Of a stretch of 26,758 nucleotides of DNA, positions 1 to 10,300 are shown in pieces (position 1 is the stretch's first letter; the number at the start of each line of letters is the position of its first letter). A program made the position numbers and the translations under genes. This DNA is from Sphingobacterium sp. UBA5670. GTDB lineage: Bacteria > Bacteroidota > Bacteroidia > Sphingobacteriales > Sphingobacteriaceae. The DNA lies in NCBI RefSeq assembly GCF_002420705.1, contig NZ_DIIM01000012.1, forward strand, positions 1-26,758. Reading direction: 5' to 3'. The notes beneath the pieces were generated by a model. That model ran no database searches, was not told the origin of the DNA, and was given only the letters and a program-made list of their open reading frames with translations.

Positions 1-236
1 TAATGTTTCGCATAACGGTTCATCATCAAAAGAAGTTTACCCAAATCTTCTGCCGGGACATCTCTTTCTGTGACAATAGCATGCTCTCCCCCAACTTTAC
101 GTGTCTGGGTCATCCCAATTGAATTTTTGAGATACATGTATTTTAAAAAATCAGTGAGCGTACCATTCACCGATTCATTGGTACAGTAATCTTCTAGCTC
201 TTCAGCTATTTCGATCAAAAGATCTTTTCTTATCAT
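1..236 (-). CDS. Probable MarR-family transcriptional regulator, N-terminal part (cut by window edge)
   Basis: The reading frame starts at the ATG ending at 236 (a GTG lies one codon upstream) and runs off the left edge, leaving about 78 residues. It begins MIRKDLLIEIAEELEDY and is acidic and helical. It reaches a segment LGKLLLMMNRYAKH that resembles the helix just before the winged-helix domain in Bacteroidota MarR-type regulators. The DNA-binding domain itself would lie outside the window, so the call rests on resemblance of the N-terminal helices only. It lies 162 bases downstream of the 104-residue gene on the same strand. A purine-rich stretch precedes the ATG and could serve as a weak ribosome site. 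It could instead be another all-helical protein. Confidence 0.55.
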   Translation of the reverse strand, partial: MIRKDLLIEIAEELEDYCTNESVNGTLTDFLKYMYLKNSIGMTQTRKVGGEHAIVTERDVPAEDLGKLLLMMNRYAKH

Positions 237-398
237 CACAACTTTCTCTTCTATACAAATGAAAGATTTTTATTGCGAAAAAAAAAGTAAAAGGTTTTTG
301 TATCATTTGCTATTTTAAAAACTGATTCTTAAAATTGATCACTTTGATCTTATAAACAGCCTAAAATTTTGAAGGTCTTTCTATATATATCATTATTA

Positions 399-713
399 CT
401 ACTCATCATCCACTTTCTTTTCGCCAATCACTACATCACCGAGAATGGATCTTAAATACCCTTCAAACGCTATGCTCAATCCTTCAATAATAATTTTATC
501 GTGTGAATTGATATCGCCAATTATTTTCTTATCATCATAAGCATCACCAACAATTGCCAAAACACAACGCCCGCTGTATTTTGAAAAAAGCCCTACTCCT
601 ATTATTTCTTCACCAAATTTCACAAACCAGGTTTCTTCATTATGGTCTTCCGTCGTATTTGGTATATGTATAGCCTGCTCCAGGTCTTCACACTTAATGA
701 TATCAAAATTCAT
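399..713 (-). CDS. Hypothetical protein, 104 residues
   Basis: This is a short acidic protein beginning MNFDIIKCEDLEQAIHIP, with no signal peptide, no membrane segment and no motif I recognise. Alternating hydrophobic stretches (WFVKFGEEIIGVGLFSKY, CVLAIVGDAYDD, KIIIEGLSIAFEGYL) suggest a small alpha/beta cytoplasmic domain. It stands alone. A perfect 8-bp inverted repeat lies 22 to 40 bases upstream of its ATG, so it may be controlled by a dedicated repressor or activator. The clean start and the absence of a competing frame support a real gene. The function is unknown; it could be an immunity-like or accessory protein. Confidence 0.6.
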   Translation of the reverse strand: MNFDIIKCEDLEQAIHIPNTTEDHNEETWFVKFGEEIIGVGLFSKYSGRCVLAIVGDAYDDKKIIGDINSHDKIIIEGLSIAFEGYLRSILGDVVIGEKKVDDE

Positions 714-734
714 TTGCTTTTTTTATGTTCCATT

Positions 735-753
735 TATTGGACAGCGTCCAATA
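735..753. promoter_or_regulatory. Perfect palindrome, candidate operator of the 104-residue gene
   Basis: TATTGGAC and GTCCAATA form perfect 8-bp arms around a 3-base centre. The site lies 22 to 40 bases upstream of the ATG at 713, and no T-run follows it on either strand, so an operator is more likely than a terminator. The binding protein is unknown. The half-site TATTGGACAG recurs at 24971-24980. Confidence 0.4.
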
Positions 754-781
754 GCATATTGTTTTTAGAAATAATGCCTGA

Positions 782-979
782 AAAAAGAAAGGTTATATAA
801 GCGGTAACCGGGAGTTACCGAAAATCGGTGATAAGTTTACAATCCAAAAAATTCAGCAGCAATATCTGAGCTCCAAAAATATACCTGCATTTATATTATT
901 GGATAGCAAAGGAAAATTAATCAAAACTTTATTTAAAAATATAAATAAAGAAACCCTCAGAAGTTTTCTAACAAATTAG
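782..979 (+). pseudogene. C-terminal remnant of a thioredoxin/TlpA-like protein
   Basis: The frame is open from just after a stop (TGA at 779-781) to TAG at 977-979, with no start codon. It encodes about 65 residues. Its second half reads SSKNIPAFILLDSKGKLI, the usual ending of a thioredoxin fold: the cis-proline strand (IPAF), then a strand and turn with DSKGK, then a final helix (NKETLRSFLTN). The catalytic CxxC half is absent. A 7-bp inverted repeat (CGGTAAC/GTTACCG, 802-820) sits at the left end of the readable fragment. It lies convergent to, and only 160 bases from, the complete redoxin gene at 1142-2284, but its sequence is not a copy of that gene's end. It is most likely a decayed gene. 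Confidence 0.55.
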
Positions 980-1063
980 ACAAATATTGACACATTTAAG
1001 CTTTAACGCTAGCTATAGACACTTCTGCCACATAGCGTAATCTCTACATTAAAATCAAAAAGA

Positions 1064-1093
1064 AAGGCTGTACTCAACGACAGCCTTCTTTTT
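1064..1093. terminator. Bidirectional Rho-independent terminator
   Basis: AAGGCTGT (1064-1071) pairs with ACAGCCTT (1080-1087) around an 8-base loop. On the plus strand CTTTTT follows; on the minus strand the hairpin is followed by TCTTTTTGATTTT. It therefore ends the seven-gene locus coming from the right and could also end transcripts crossing the remnant at 782-979. Confidence 0.75.
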
Positions 1094-1141
1094 CTAACGA
1101 AACATATGCAAACCTAGGTTAGGACTCAGCATATTGAAAAA

Positions 1142-2284
1142 CTATTTGGAAAAAATTTCCTCCAATTTTTTATCCAATTCTTCACCACGCAAATATTTCG
1201 CAATGATTTTACCATTAGGGTCTACCAAAAAATTCATGGGAATAGCCTTCACATCGTACATTAGCCCCGCTTCATTTTCCCATCCCTTGAGATCTCCCAC
1301 TTGTTTCCACGTAAGTCCATCATCTTGGATTGCTTTTAACCATTTCGCCTTATCAGCGGCTTTATCCATGGATACGCCTAGAATTTCAAATCCTTTTTTT
1401 TGGTATTTAGTATAGGATTTTACCAAATTCGGATTTTCCCGTCGACATGGCGCACACCAGGATGCCCAAAAGTCAATCAGGACATACTTACCACGGTAAT
1501 CGGATAATTTCACAGGCTTGCCATCAACATCAGGCTGTGTGAAATCCTGGGCTTCTACCCCCTCGCTTGTTTTTTTGACTAACGCTATACGTTTAGCCAA
1601 GTCCTTACCCAGAATAGAATTCTGCAAGCTAGCATCGAGTGTAGCAAATATCTTCTCGGCTTTGAGTGCATCAAATTCAGGGGGTAACGTTGAATTAAAA
1701 GCCATTAAAGCCATATAGCTCTTCGGGTTTTTGGCCACATAGTCCAATTTCGCATCGATGGTCTGTTGTTGTATCGCATTTGCACGATCCTCCAATGTCT
1801 TGATATATTTAGGATCTTGCTGATCTGCGAGCGACTTAGCTTTATATTCGTTATTTAAAACCTCATATTGATCGTATATCGGTTTTAATAAAGCATTTAC
1901 CCGGTCGTTCTCTGCATTTAAAGGGGATCCAGAGATTTTTGCATGTTTGATGGAATCTGCTGCTATAAACTTAATTGTCGCCGATTCAATCAAAAAAGGG
2001 AGAATGTCTTGTTTCGGTGGTTTAGCTGGGTCAAAAGGAGCATTGTCGTGGATAATGCGCAAATGCGCTTCCATCGGGGAGGGGATGCTTCCCTTAAATT
2101 CAAATTTTCCATTTTTCATTTCAACGGAGTCAATGCGTTCTTTTCCGTCGTAATTAAGACGCAGATATGCCTTCGCAGGTTTGTCTAACTTGCCCACTGC
2201 TCCTTGCAGTGTATAATTTTGTTGTGCATATCCTAATGCTGGCAATACGCAAGCTAAAGCTAGCACCCATTTCATATTTTTCAT
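1142..2284 (-). CDS. TlpA-family thiol-disulfide oxidoreductase with N-terminal DUF4369-like domain
   Basis: The 380-residue protein is predicted to be exported: a signal peptide (MKNMKWVLALACVLPALGYAQ) is followed by a beta-rich DUF4369-type region (about 25-130), a helical linker and a C-terminal thioredoxin domain (about 245-380). The active site is WCAPC with cysteines near 277 and 280, and the cis-proline is in KAIPMNF near 349. In this family these enzymes reduce or shuffle disulfides in the periplasm or at the outer membrane. It is the last gene of the SusCD locus, 27 bases after the S41 protease gene, and a strong terminator follows. The physiological substrate cannot be read from the sequence, but co-transcription with SusCD and a second redoxin suggests work on imported or surface substrates. 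Start at the first ATG; M4 is a close alternative. Confidence 0.88.
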   Translation of the reverse strand: MKNMKWVLALACVLPALGYAQQNYTLQGAVGKLDKPAKAYLRLNYDGKERIDSVEMKNGKFEFKGSIPSPMEAHLRIIHDNAPFDPAKPPKQDILPFLIESATIKFIAADSIKHAKISGSPLNAENDRVNALLKPIYDQYEVLNNEYKAKSLADQQDPKYIKTLEDRANAIQQQTIDAKLDYVAKNPKSYMALMAFNSTLPPEFDALKAEKIFATLDASLQNSILGKDLAKRIALVKKTSEGVEAQDFTQPDVDGKPVKLSDYRGKYVLIDFWASWCAPCRRENPNLVKSYTKYQKKGFEILGVSMDKAADKAKWLKAIQDDGLTWKQVGDLKGWENEAGLMYDVKAIPMNFLVDPNGKIIAKYLRGEELDKKLEEIFSK

Positions 2285-2311
2285 AATTATTTAGTTTTCT
2301 CGTTCAAAAAT

Positions 2312-3946
2312 CTATTTCACTAATTTCGTCAGACTGTTTTTAGCAGACTGTCCCACAGTTCCTGTCTGTAATAATTGTTTGTAAAGTTTTTCATCCCGTA
2401 GTACAGACAATGCTTCTTTAAAACTTTGGTTGGATTCGTTCCGGACCCGGGCCATGTAATCACCGCCAGTATATAACAATGAACCTACTTGTGCTTTAAA
2501 TTCAACATCAATAGTAGCATGCGCGTCAAGCTGTTGTGCAGGTGGAATTGCTACAGCAATTTTGTTTGCGGCAGTGATCAGTTGCTGGTGTACTTCTTTT
2601 GGAACTTTAAACCTTATGTTGAATGCTTTGAAGTCTGGATACGCTTTGAGCAGAGCCTCACGATTTTGCTGGACAAACTCGAATCCACCTTTGGCAACGA
2701 GTCCACTGTTCATCAGTTGTGCCATCCAGGTACTATATTCATTGGTATCTATGGGAACAAAACGGTCTGGCATAATTCCACCACCCCCAAAAACAATCCT
2801 TTTATTTCCAAGTGTCGTGTATTTTAAAGAGTCCGGAAAGGAAATATGTCCTTCTTCCAATAATTCTTTTGATTCCATTCGACGGTTAAAATCCTGGAAA
2901 TAATCATCCTTGCCTTTATTGTAGGGCTTTTGGATCGAACGCCCTGATGGAGTATAGTATCTCGCACCGGTAAGCTGCATTTCTGAGCCATCCGATAGCG
3001 GTACTGGTTTCTGCATCAAGCCTTTTCCGAAGCTGCGGCGCCCGATAATTACAGCACGATCCCAGTCCTGAAGTGCTCCTGTGACAATTTCACTGGACGA
3101 AGCAGTTGATTCGTCAATAAGGACTACAAGCTGTCCTTCGTAAAACTGACCAAATCCGCCCGTAAAGTAATAGTCTTTTCCCCCTTCATTGGGCACTGAA
3201 TAAAAGACAATTTTCTCCTTAGGCAAAAACTCATCGGCAACACCAATCGCAGATTCGACATAGCCCCCACCATTGCTCTGCAAATCAAGGATCAGCTTTT
3301 TCATTCCTTGTTCTTTCAGATTTTTTAGAGCAGCATCAATCTCCTGACGTGTAGTTCTATTGAAAATTGAAAGCGCAATGTAGCCGATCTCCTGATCTAC
3401 CATATAACTTTCTCGAACCGATTTCTCCAATATATTTTCGCGAACAATATTGATATTCTTGCTTTCCTTACTTCCCGGAGACGCAATTGTAAGGAGTACT
3501 GGCACGTCTTTTTCACCGCGTAATTTTTCCATAATCTCCTTATTGCCCCATTTTTGTTCAAGGATGCTTTCTCCGTCTATCCCTTGGATCTGATCACCGA
3601 CACGTATTCCTGCACGCATGGCAGGTCCATCAGGATTGACTTTGGTGACAAAAGTCTGCTCTTTTGTTTTTAGAAACTGAATGCCTATCCCTGCAAAGCT
3701 TCCACTCATGGCGACACGCATCTGTTCAGCCTCCTCACGACTGGTATAGTGTGAATGGGGATCTAAATCTGCTATCATCGCTTTGATCGCCGCATCCACC
3801 AGATGTTCTTCATTGACCTGGTCGACATAATTCTGCTGGATAAGCTTCAGTGCCTCCTCAAATTTATATTTTGGATTCATCTGAGCCTGCAAAGACAATC
3901 CTAGACCAAGCATGCCGACGAGTAAACTCGTTGCTTTCCTATTCAT
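2312..3946 (-). CDS. S41-family carboxyl-terminal processing peptidase with PDZ domain
   Basis: The 544-residue exported serine protease has a signal peptide (ending SLQAQ near 22), an N-terminal helical region with the LDPHSHYTSREE motif typical of CTPs, a PDZ domain (about 85-170, FAGIGIQF to GDQIQGIDG), then the S41 core. LDLQSNGGGYVESAIGVADE is the family's L-D-L-R-x-N-G-G-G region. The nucleophile lies in DESTASSSEIV near Ser283, and the general-base lysine is in SFGKGLMQ near Lys308. The 25-residue spacing matches known CTPs. The C-terminal quarter (about 400-544) is helical and lysine-rich. The enzyme probably cleaves proteins or peptides in the periplasm. It sits between two redoxin genes, 21 bases after the larger one, in the SusCD operon. 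Confidence 0.9.
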   Translation of the reverse strand: MNRKATSLLVGMLGLGLSLQAQMNPKYKFEEALKLIQQNYVDQVNEEHLVDAAIKAMIADLDPHSHYTSREEAEQMRVAMSGSFAGIGIQFLKTKEQTFVTKVNPDGPAMRAGIRVGDQIQGIDGESILEQKWGNKEIMEKLRGEKDVPVLLTIASPGSKESKNINIVRENILEKSVRESYMVDQEIGYIALSIFNRTTRQEIDAALKNLKEQGMKKLILDLQSNGGGYVESAIGVADEFLPKEKIVFYSVPNEGGKDYYFTGGFGQFYEGQLVVLIDESTASSSEIVTGALQDWDRAVIIGRRSFGKGLMQKPVPLSDGSEMQLTGARYYTPSGRSIQKPYNKGKDDYFQDFNRRMESKELLEEGHISFPDSLKYTTLGNKRIVFGGGGIMPDRFVPIDTNEYSTWMAQLMNSGLVAKGGFEFVQQNREALLKAYPDFKAFNIRFKVPKEVHQQLITAANKIAVAIPPAQQLDAHATIDVEFKAQVGSLLYTGGDYMARVRNESNQSFKEALSVLRDEKLYKQLLQTGTVGQSAKNSLTKLVK

Positions 3947-3967
3947 ATTGCGTAATATTTTAATATT

Positions 3968-5971
3968 TTATTTTTCGTTTTTAAGTATCTCGATAGCCAG
4001 GGAAAGTTCATCCATCAATTTGCTGGGGCTTCCTGAATAACCTCCCGAGCAATAACGCACCCGACCATTTTTCACAATGATTTTTCGCGGAATAGATGAG
4101 TCACCGAACAGAGGAACCAATTGTTTGAAAACCAAATCCTGCTCATTCGTCTGTGGGTTGACCGAATCATGCAACAAATTGAAACGAAAACCTTCTCCAC
4201 GAACATAGTTCACTGATTTATCTTTATAATTTCCGGTCTGCATGGTACCTAGCATATAAATGGCAACATGTTTATCCTGCGCATATTTATCGACCAAAAG
4301 CTGCATGCCTGGAAAGGCCATAATACATGGACGACACCAGGTAGCCCAGAAATCCACGACAACAATTTTATCTTTCCAATCTTCTGGCGTAATAAATAGA
4401 CCTTCGGCAGTTTCCAATCGAAAATCAGGCATAGGATGATTGACCCAATTGTGATCCACATAGGCCTGCATGGCTGCTTTTTCCTCGTTGGATTTTAATC
4501 CCGCCAAGTACGTCTGATAACCAGCCTCATCGTCAGCATGTCCTTTTAAGTAAATTGCTTTGAGCTTATCAAACATACGCGGTGTCATTGCATTGTATCT
4601 TGCACTCATCTCGAGTAAGGGTAAAATTTGTTTGTCATCGCCTAAGCCCTCCAGCACCTGAAGATTAATTTCATTGAGTTCGGCATTATTGTATTTACCA
4701 TCTTCGGAAAGCAGTAAGAAATATTTTCGGGCCTCTTGATACTTTTTAAGGTCATTTAGTAAAGAAATATGGGTAAAAAGACGGTCATCCAAATTTTTAG
4801 CGACATTGGAATCTGCCTGTGTCTGCCGATCAAAATCTTCCTGATAAGAATTGTCTCCTTTACGGTCGATCAATTTGGGCAGAATTGCTTCGGATACTTG
4901 ATAAAGGCTATCTTTACCCACCATTTTAAACATATATGCACGCATGATATTCCAGCGCATCAATTCGTTTCCTGTACGGAAATCAATATCGTCATACAGT
5001 TTCGCGAACTTGTCAAGTTGTTTGGAGTCGAAGTAAGCCGATCCGAGTCCACGGTATACTGCATAATAGATAAACCCCTGACCGTTGGGATGCTGACGCC
5101 ATTGCTGAACAGGAAAACGTTGTAAAAAATTCTCATACGAAGCAATTACCTCCGCTTTGTTTGGACTGCTTCCCATGGTATTGCTGTAAGCAATAAACCG
5201 GGCCGTCGCACCAGTTGGAAAGTCGGTGTTTACACGTTGCTCGATCAATTGAGTCAATGCTTTATCCTGAAGCCGCGCGCTCGCAAAACTATAAAGTTGG
5301 TTAAGGTTTTGATCAGAGATAGCCTTTTGTTTAAGTTGATCACTAATCAGCTTCTTGGCGTATGCCGGAAATTCGCCTTCCAAAGCCAATTTTTGTAAGT
5401 TCATAAATGGCTGAAAATAGCGCAGGTAACGTTTTCCCGACAAAGCAAATTCTTTTTCAGCTAATCCTTTCAGATAGGCAGCTGGCATCGCAGGAGGCTG
5501 ATTATTATAATAAGAGAAGATTCCACCACCTGCTATTGCAGGTACCTGAAAAGCAGCTTCTCCCAAATATGCCCCCGCTACGGAATTTCCTTTTCCATCA
5601 GCTAGAGCAATAGCATAGCCACGATCCTGATTGTTGTCAATTGCATCCGGGTGATCAACTTCTCCCTGATAGAATTTTACGGCTATAAAAGCGGTCGTCG
5701 GTTTAACCGGTACCGCTACTGTCCATAGCCCTGTCGCATTTTTCTGCATGGAAAGGCTTATCTGCCTCCATTCAAAATCTTCAAACAAAAAGAATGTCGC
5801 ATGTATTGCATCACTAAATTCAAGATCCTTGTCTTTGGCGCTGTAGACCACCTGAACAGGCGCTGTCGTTTGGGGCTTTGCTGGTTTGAAAACGCTGCTG
5901 TCAAATCGAGGCTGCGCATATAACACAGCCTGGACAAACAACAGTACTAAAAAGATCATCTGTTTTTTCAT
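3968..5971 (-). CDS. Large exported TlpA-like thioredoxin-domain protein
   Basis: I place the start at the ATG ending at 5971 (MKKQMIFLVLLFVQAVLYAQP), which gives a clean signal peptide and a 10-base gap to SusD. An in-frame ATG at 6001 would add ten residues and overlap SusD. The 667-residue protein has a beta-rich N-terminal domain (to about 150) and a long helical middle section that resembles TPR-like repeats (about 170-500). The C-terminal thioredoxin domain carries VVVDFWATWCRPCIMAFPG, with the CRPC cysteines near 546 and 549 and the cis-proline in SSIPRKI. A further cysteine near 641 (RVRYCSGG) could join the redox chemistry. It is probably a periplasmic or outer-membrane thiol-disulfide enzyme. 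It follows SusD directly, so it is probably made with the importer. Confidence 0.85.
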   Translation of the reverse strand: MKKQMIFLVLLFVQAVLYAQPRFDSSVFKPAKPQTTAPVQVVYSAKDKDLEFSDAIHATFFLFEDFEWRQISLSMQKNATGLWTVAVPVKPTTAFIAVKFYQGEVDHPDAIDNNQDRGYAIALADGKGNSVAGAYLGEAAFQVPAIAGGGIFSYYNNQPPAMPAAYLKGLAEKEFALSGKRYLRYFQPFMNLQKLALEGEFPAYAKKLISDQLKQKAISDQNLNQLYSFASARLQDKALTQLIEQRVNTDFPTGATARFIAYSNTMGSSPNKAEVIASYENFLQRFPVQQWRQHPNGQGFIYYAVYRGLGSAYFDSKQLDKFAKLYDDIDFRTGNELMRWNIMRAYMFKMVGKDSLYQVSEAILPKLIDRKGDNSYQEDFDRQTQADSNVAKNLDDRLFTHISLLNDLKKYQEARKYFLLLSEDGKYNNAELNEINLQVLEGLGDDKQILPLLEMSARYNAMTPRMFDKLKAIYLKGHADDEAGYQTYLAGLKSNEEKAAMQAYVDHNWVNHPMPDFRLETAEGLFITPEDWKDKIVVVDFWATWCRPCIMAFPGMQLLVDKYAQDKHVAIYMLGTMQTGNYKDKSVNYVRGEGFRFNLLHDSVNPQTNEQDLVFKQLVPLFGDSSIPRKIIVKNGRVRYCSGGYSGSPSKLMDELSLAIEILKNEK

Positions 5972-5981
5972 CTTATATAAA

Positions 5982-7346
5982 TTATCTGGGGTTTTGGCCA
6001 ATTTCAGGATTGAGAGTCAAAACTTCCTGGTTAATGGGGTATATCAAACGTGGGCTTGAAGCCGTCAAGGTATAAGTTTGTCCATTTAACGTACGGCTAA
6101 CAGGTTTAAAATAATTACCATCCAACGTCAGGCGGCGCATATCGTACCAACGTAGATCCGTTCCAACAAATTCGCGACGGCGCTCGTCGACGACCGACTG
6201 TAGTAAGTCACCACTGATATCTGTCGGTGAAAGTGCGATGTATTTACTTGCTGCAAAACGCTTCTTACGCAATAGATTTAGCAATTCGACTACTTTGGCC
6301 GCATTATTTTGACGAGCGTACACCTCTGCCCGATTGAGAATGATTTCGGGGCTATTCAAACCTACATAAGAGTTGTAATAATAAGGGTTATTAAATAAAG
6401 GTTTGATATATACCGATCCTTTATAGGTATTGACATCGGTACCAATGAATAATTTCAGCCGAAGATCATCAGCTTTGTACAGTGCGATAAGTTCAGGATT
6501 TATCGGGCCGCGTATAAATCCTGAGCTTAACTTTGACAAGAGTACTTCCTTATCATCAATCAATCGAGGATAGGAGCCTGAAACGTAGTCCTCCAGATTA
6601 TACACTGTAGGATCTAAAGCTAAGGCCAAGTCGGCATATCTACCAGCTTCTTCAAAATTACGCATTGTCAAGTATACTCTTGATAACAAGGCATAAGCAG
6701 CAATTTTGGAAGGATGGTAATTAAAAGTCGGATAATTAGGTAGATTTTCCGTAGCCAAACTTAAATCTGTGATCATCTGTTCATAAATACGAGCTAGCGA
6801 CACACGACTTAGATTTTCAAAAAGATCTGCTTTCAGCAATAATGGTAATCCGGGCTGGCTTTCGGCCTTTGTGGGGTCATATATTTGGGCATACTGATTG
6901 GCTAAAGAAAAATAGGCAAACGCACGATGAACGCGAGCTTCAGCAGCAACAGCAAGCTTTTGTGCTGTTGTGCCATTTTGGCTTTCCATCACCCCGTCAA
7001 GAATTTCATTGGCAATATAAATCTGCTTATACAGGTTATTCCAGGCTACGTCTTGCTGATTGTCTACATAGAAATAGTCATTCCAAATATAGGCTCTTTG
7101 GTAATTTTCACCCCAGGCCAATGAAGCTGTAGTTGGGACTTCCGCAGCGATATTATCACTTGTGATAAGTGGCAGTATATACGAACTTTCAAAGTTACCC
7201 TTATTGTTGAGAAGATAACGAAAATCGTCGGTTGTCTTCAGGGTACGTTTATCATACTGATCTACTTCTACAAATTTCCGACATGAAGCTGCCAATAATA
7301 CGCCCGAGGATAGTAGGCAATAGAGGATAATATTTTTGATTTTCAT
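5982..7346 (-). CDS. SusD/RagB-family substrate-binding outer-membrane lipoprotein
   Basis: The 454-residue protein starts with a lipoprotein signal (MKIKNIILYCLLSSG) and a lipobox LAASC with the cysteine at 22. SusD hallmarks are present: an N-terminal helical TPR-like region (AEARVHRAFAYFSLANQYAQ and SKIAAYALLSRVYLTMRNFE) and a C-terminal region with the typical order NRAEVYARQN, VDERRREFVGTDLRWYDMRR and LIYPINQEVLTLNPEIGQN. SusD proteins cap the SusC barrel at the cell surface and bind the ligand. It is 10 bases downstream of susC. It is slightly shorter than glycan-binding SusDs; the ligand cannot be inferred from sequence. Confidence 0.93.
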   Translation of the reverse strand: MKIKNIILYCLLSSGVLLAASCRKFVEVDQYDKRTLKTTDDFRYLLNNKGNFESSYILPLITSDNIAAEVPTTASLAWGENYQRAYIWNDYFYVDNQQDVAWNNLYKQIYIANEILDGVMESQNGTTAQKLAVAAEARVHRAFAYFSLANQYAQIYDPTKAESQPGLPLLLKADLFENLSRVSLARIYEQMITDLSLATENLPNYPTFNYHPSKIAAYALLSRVYLTMRNFEEAGRYADLALALDPTVYNLEDYVSGSYPRLIDDKEVLLSKLSSGFIRGPINPELIALYKADDLRLKLFIGTDVNTYKGSVYIKPLFNNPYYYNSYVGLNSPEIILNRAEVYARQNNAAKVVELLNLLRKKRFAASKYIALSPTDISGDLLQSVVDERRREFVGTDLRWYDMRRLTLDGNYFKPVSRTLNGQTYTLTASSPRLIYPINQEVLTLNPEIGQNPR

Positions 7347-7356
7347 GATTTCAGGT

Positions 7357-10300
7357 TTAAAAAGATAGGTTTAGACTCATAAAATACGTTGGTGAAGGCG
7401 GAAGATTTGAATAACTATTCAATGTGCGATAACTTGGATCAATTCCATCTTTATTTTTACGCCAAAGTAAGCCCAGATTACGAACACTCGCATTTACGTT
7501 TACAGATTTAAACGGTGTACGTTCCAAGGTTTTGAATGGAAAACTATAACCTAGATCAATCTGCTGCAAGCGAACATTACTGCCACTGATTACCAACGCA
7601 TCCGAATTGGCATAACGGGACAAACTATTGTATTGGTAACCTTGCTTACTCAGTCCTGGTACGTTTGTGAAAGCTTCATCTCCAGGTTGACGCCACCTCT
7701 TTGCTAGATCGGACTGAAGACCGATGACTCCCGAATAGGGAGCATAATCTGGATAGTTTTGTACGGAAAGTCGTCTAAATACATGTCCCAATTCGTAGGT
7801 TATACGAACTCCCAAGGTAAAATTACGATAGGAGAATGTATTGAATAGTCCACCAAAATAGGGCGGTGTGGTACGCCCCACTTTCACAAGGTCTTCCGGT
7901 GAAAGAGCTGTAGCAGGTGCGTCAGCATTGACAATTTCTCCATTTTGTTTGTATACCTGCGAACGTCCTTGATTATCTAGTCCTGCCCAACGGTAGGCAT
8001 AGACATAATCTGTTGAATTTCCCACAATCGGAATAGTTCCATTGATGTAGTCAAGCACCCGAGTCGGATTGCTGAAACGCGAATCTGTGACTTTATTGCT
8101 GTTATAACCAAAATTGAATAATGTATTCCATTTTACCTTAGATTGCAACCAAACAGCCCTTAAGCCTAAATCAACGCCTTGCCCCGACATTGTCGAGCTA
8201 TTAAATTTCAGACGCGTCCAGCCATAGGTTGGGTTGAACGGAAAATCATAAATAATATCAGAAGATTTCTTCGTATAATAATCTACGTTAAGCTGTAGTC
8301 TGTTGTGCCAGATGCCGTAATCTACTCCAATATTAAGTGTATGGACTTTTTCCCAGCTAATCTGACTATTAGCAGGAGATACAATTTCTGCCGTTACTTC
8401 ATTTGTAATGTTATCATTACTAGTATTGATCACAACAACCCTATTTGCACCTGTTGGCAAAATACCATTGACTCCGTAAGTCATACGAATCCCCAAAGCA
8501 TCTACCCATGTTGATTCCTTTAAGAAGTTTTCTTTTTTAACATCCCATTTTCCACCTACAGACCAAAGTGGCTTACCGCGCTCACTCTTAGAAGCACCTA
8601 CTAGCGTAAAATCATCAAATCGAATGCTTCCAGAAAGTACATATTTACCGTTAAAGGCTGAAAAAGCGCCATTGGAATAGTAAGATAACGCTCGGTTTCT
8701 ATTCTTTGCAATGGCAGCATTGGAACTGAAATAATTATCCCAACCATAAATTGTCGGGTAACTTCCTCTTGGATTTATAACGGCAAATGAATAGGTATCA
8801 GCATTGAATCCTAAGTAGTTATCTCCGGATGACCGGTAATTATTCTGTTTCCATTCGGCACCGGCGAGAAAATTCAAATTATGCTCCATAGCCCCGCCAA
8901 AAGCTTTGTTGATATTCAGCTGTGAACGGAAAACGTACTGGGAACCATTGTAATTCTGAATGCCCAATCGACCTCCCATCGGATAGCCATATACATAATT
9001 TCCATTAGCATTGAACGTAGTACCGATATTGATCTGATTTCTCTGGCTATAACTATTTACCCCGTCAACATTTTCCGTGTTGTTCATTTGCCGCTGCCAT
9101 TGCCCCATTACCGAGAGATCTGCCCAACTGGTCAGTTTGGTATTGATATCCATATGCATCCGCAACCCATGATTTTGACTATTATAATTTGCAGCACTGA
9201 GCTCTTCTATTGGATTATAAGCCCAATCCATATAACCTTTGTTCTCAAAATCCCGCGAAACCTCAGGTCTAAATTGAATATAACGTCGTATGTTATTTCC
9301 GCTTTCATCTTTCAACAGATCATAAGGGAGAAGGCCGCCTGAACTAATATTTGATGATAGGGCATTGATTACGGCAGAATTACCAATGGAATTTCCATAA
9401 TTATACGTAATACCAGTAGCTAGCTTAACCCGATCGTTGAAAAGCATATTGGTAAGATTAGCCGTTGTATTAAAGCTTTCTGCTTTATTTGCGCGAAACA
9501 CGGGGACATCTTTTGTATAATTGGTGGAGACAAAGTAGGTGCTTTTATTGGCTCCTCCCGAGATTGAAAGATTATACTGTTGGGAAGTCGCCTTCTGCAA
9601 TAGATAGTCTTTGATTTGATTACGATTATCAGTAGATGCAAGTCTTGAGAGTGCTGCGTCGCGTTCCTGCTCAGTTGCTGTCCCCCGTATTGCACGAAAA
9701 ATCCATTCGAGTGATTCAGAGTGAGGTTTGCTACTATTAAATGCGTCCCAGCTATTTTTTTCGATATTGTCTGCTATAAAGCCTTCCTCGACCAATTGTT
9801 TTTCAAGGTCAATATATTGCGACGAAGACATCCTGTCCATTTTATTCAGATCAGCCGGAGAGGCGATACTTAAGGAAGTACCGAAATTGATTGATGTTGG
9901 GGTAACTCTTCCTTTTTTAGTTTCAATAACGATTACCCCATTTGCGGCTTTGGCACCCCAAATTGATGATGCCGCAGCATCCTTCAATACAGTTATGCTT
10001 TCGATGTCGTTCGGATTTATTCGGCTTAATACCGCACCACCAGAGCTCTGTGTATTGCCTTTATTTGTAAGCGAAAACTGGGCATCAACTGTTTCTGCCA
10101 TCGGGAATCCATCAACTACGATCAATGGTTCTTTTGGAGTTCCTCCGGTACCAAAACTATTTATACCGCGTATCTGTATGTTATTTGTTCGTGGATCTAC
10201 ATACATCCCTGGTACGAGCCCCTGTATTCGTTCAAGGATATTGATTGCTGGTGTTTCCTGTAATTGTTTGGCCGTCACGTTTCCAAATGAACCGGTAGCT

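Noticed and set aside
2489..2903. Two plus-strand open frames opposite the S41 protease
   Set aside because: Both are antisense shadows within a strongly supported gene.
5972..6001. Upstream start that would make the large redoxin overlap susD
   Set aside because: The ATG at 5971 gives a proper signal peptide and the usual short gap; the extra ten residues (MAKTPDNLYK) would spoil the signal peptide.
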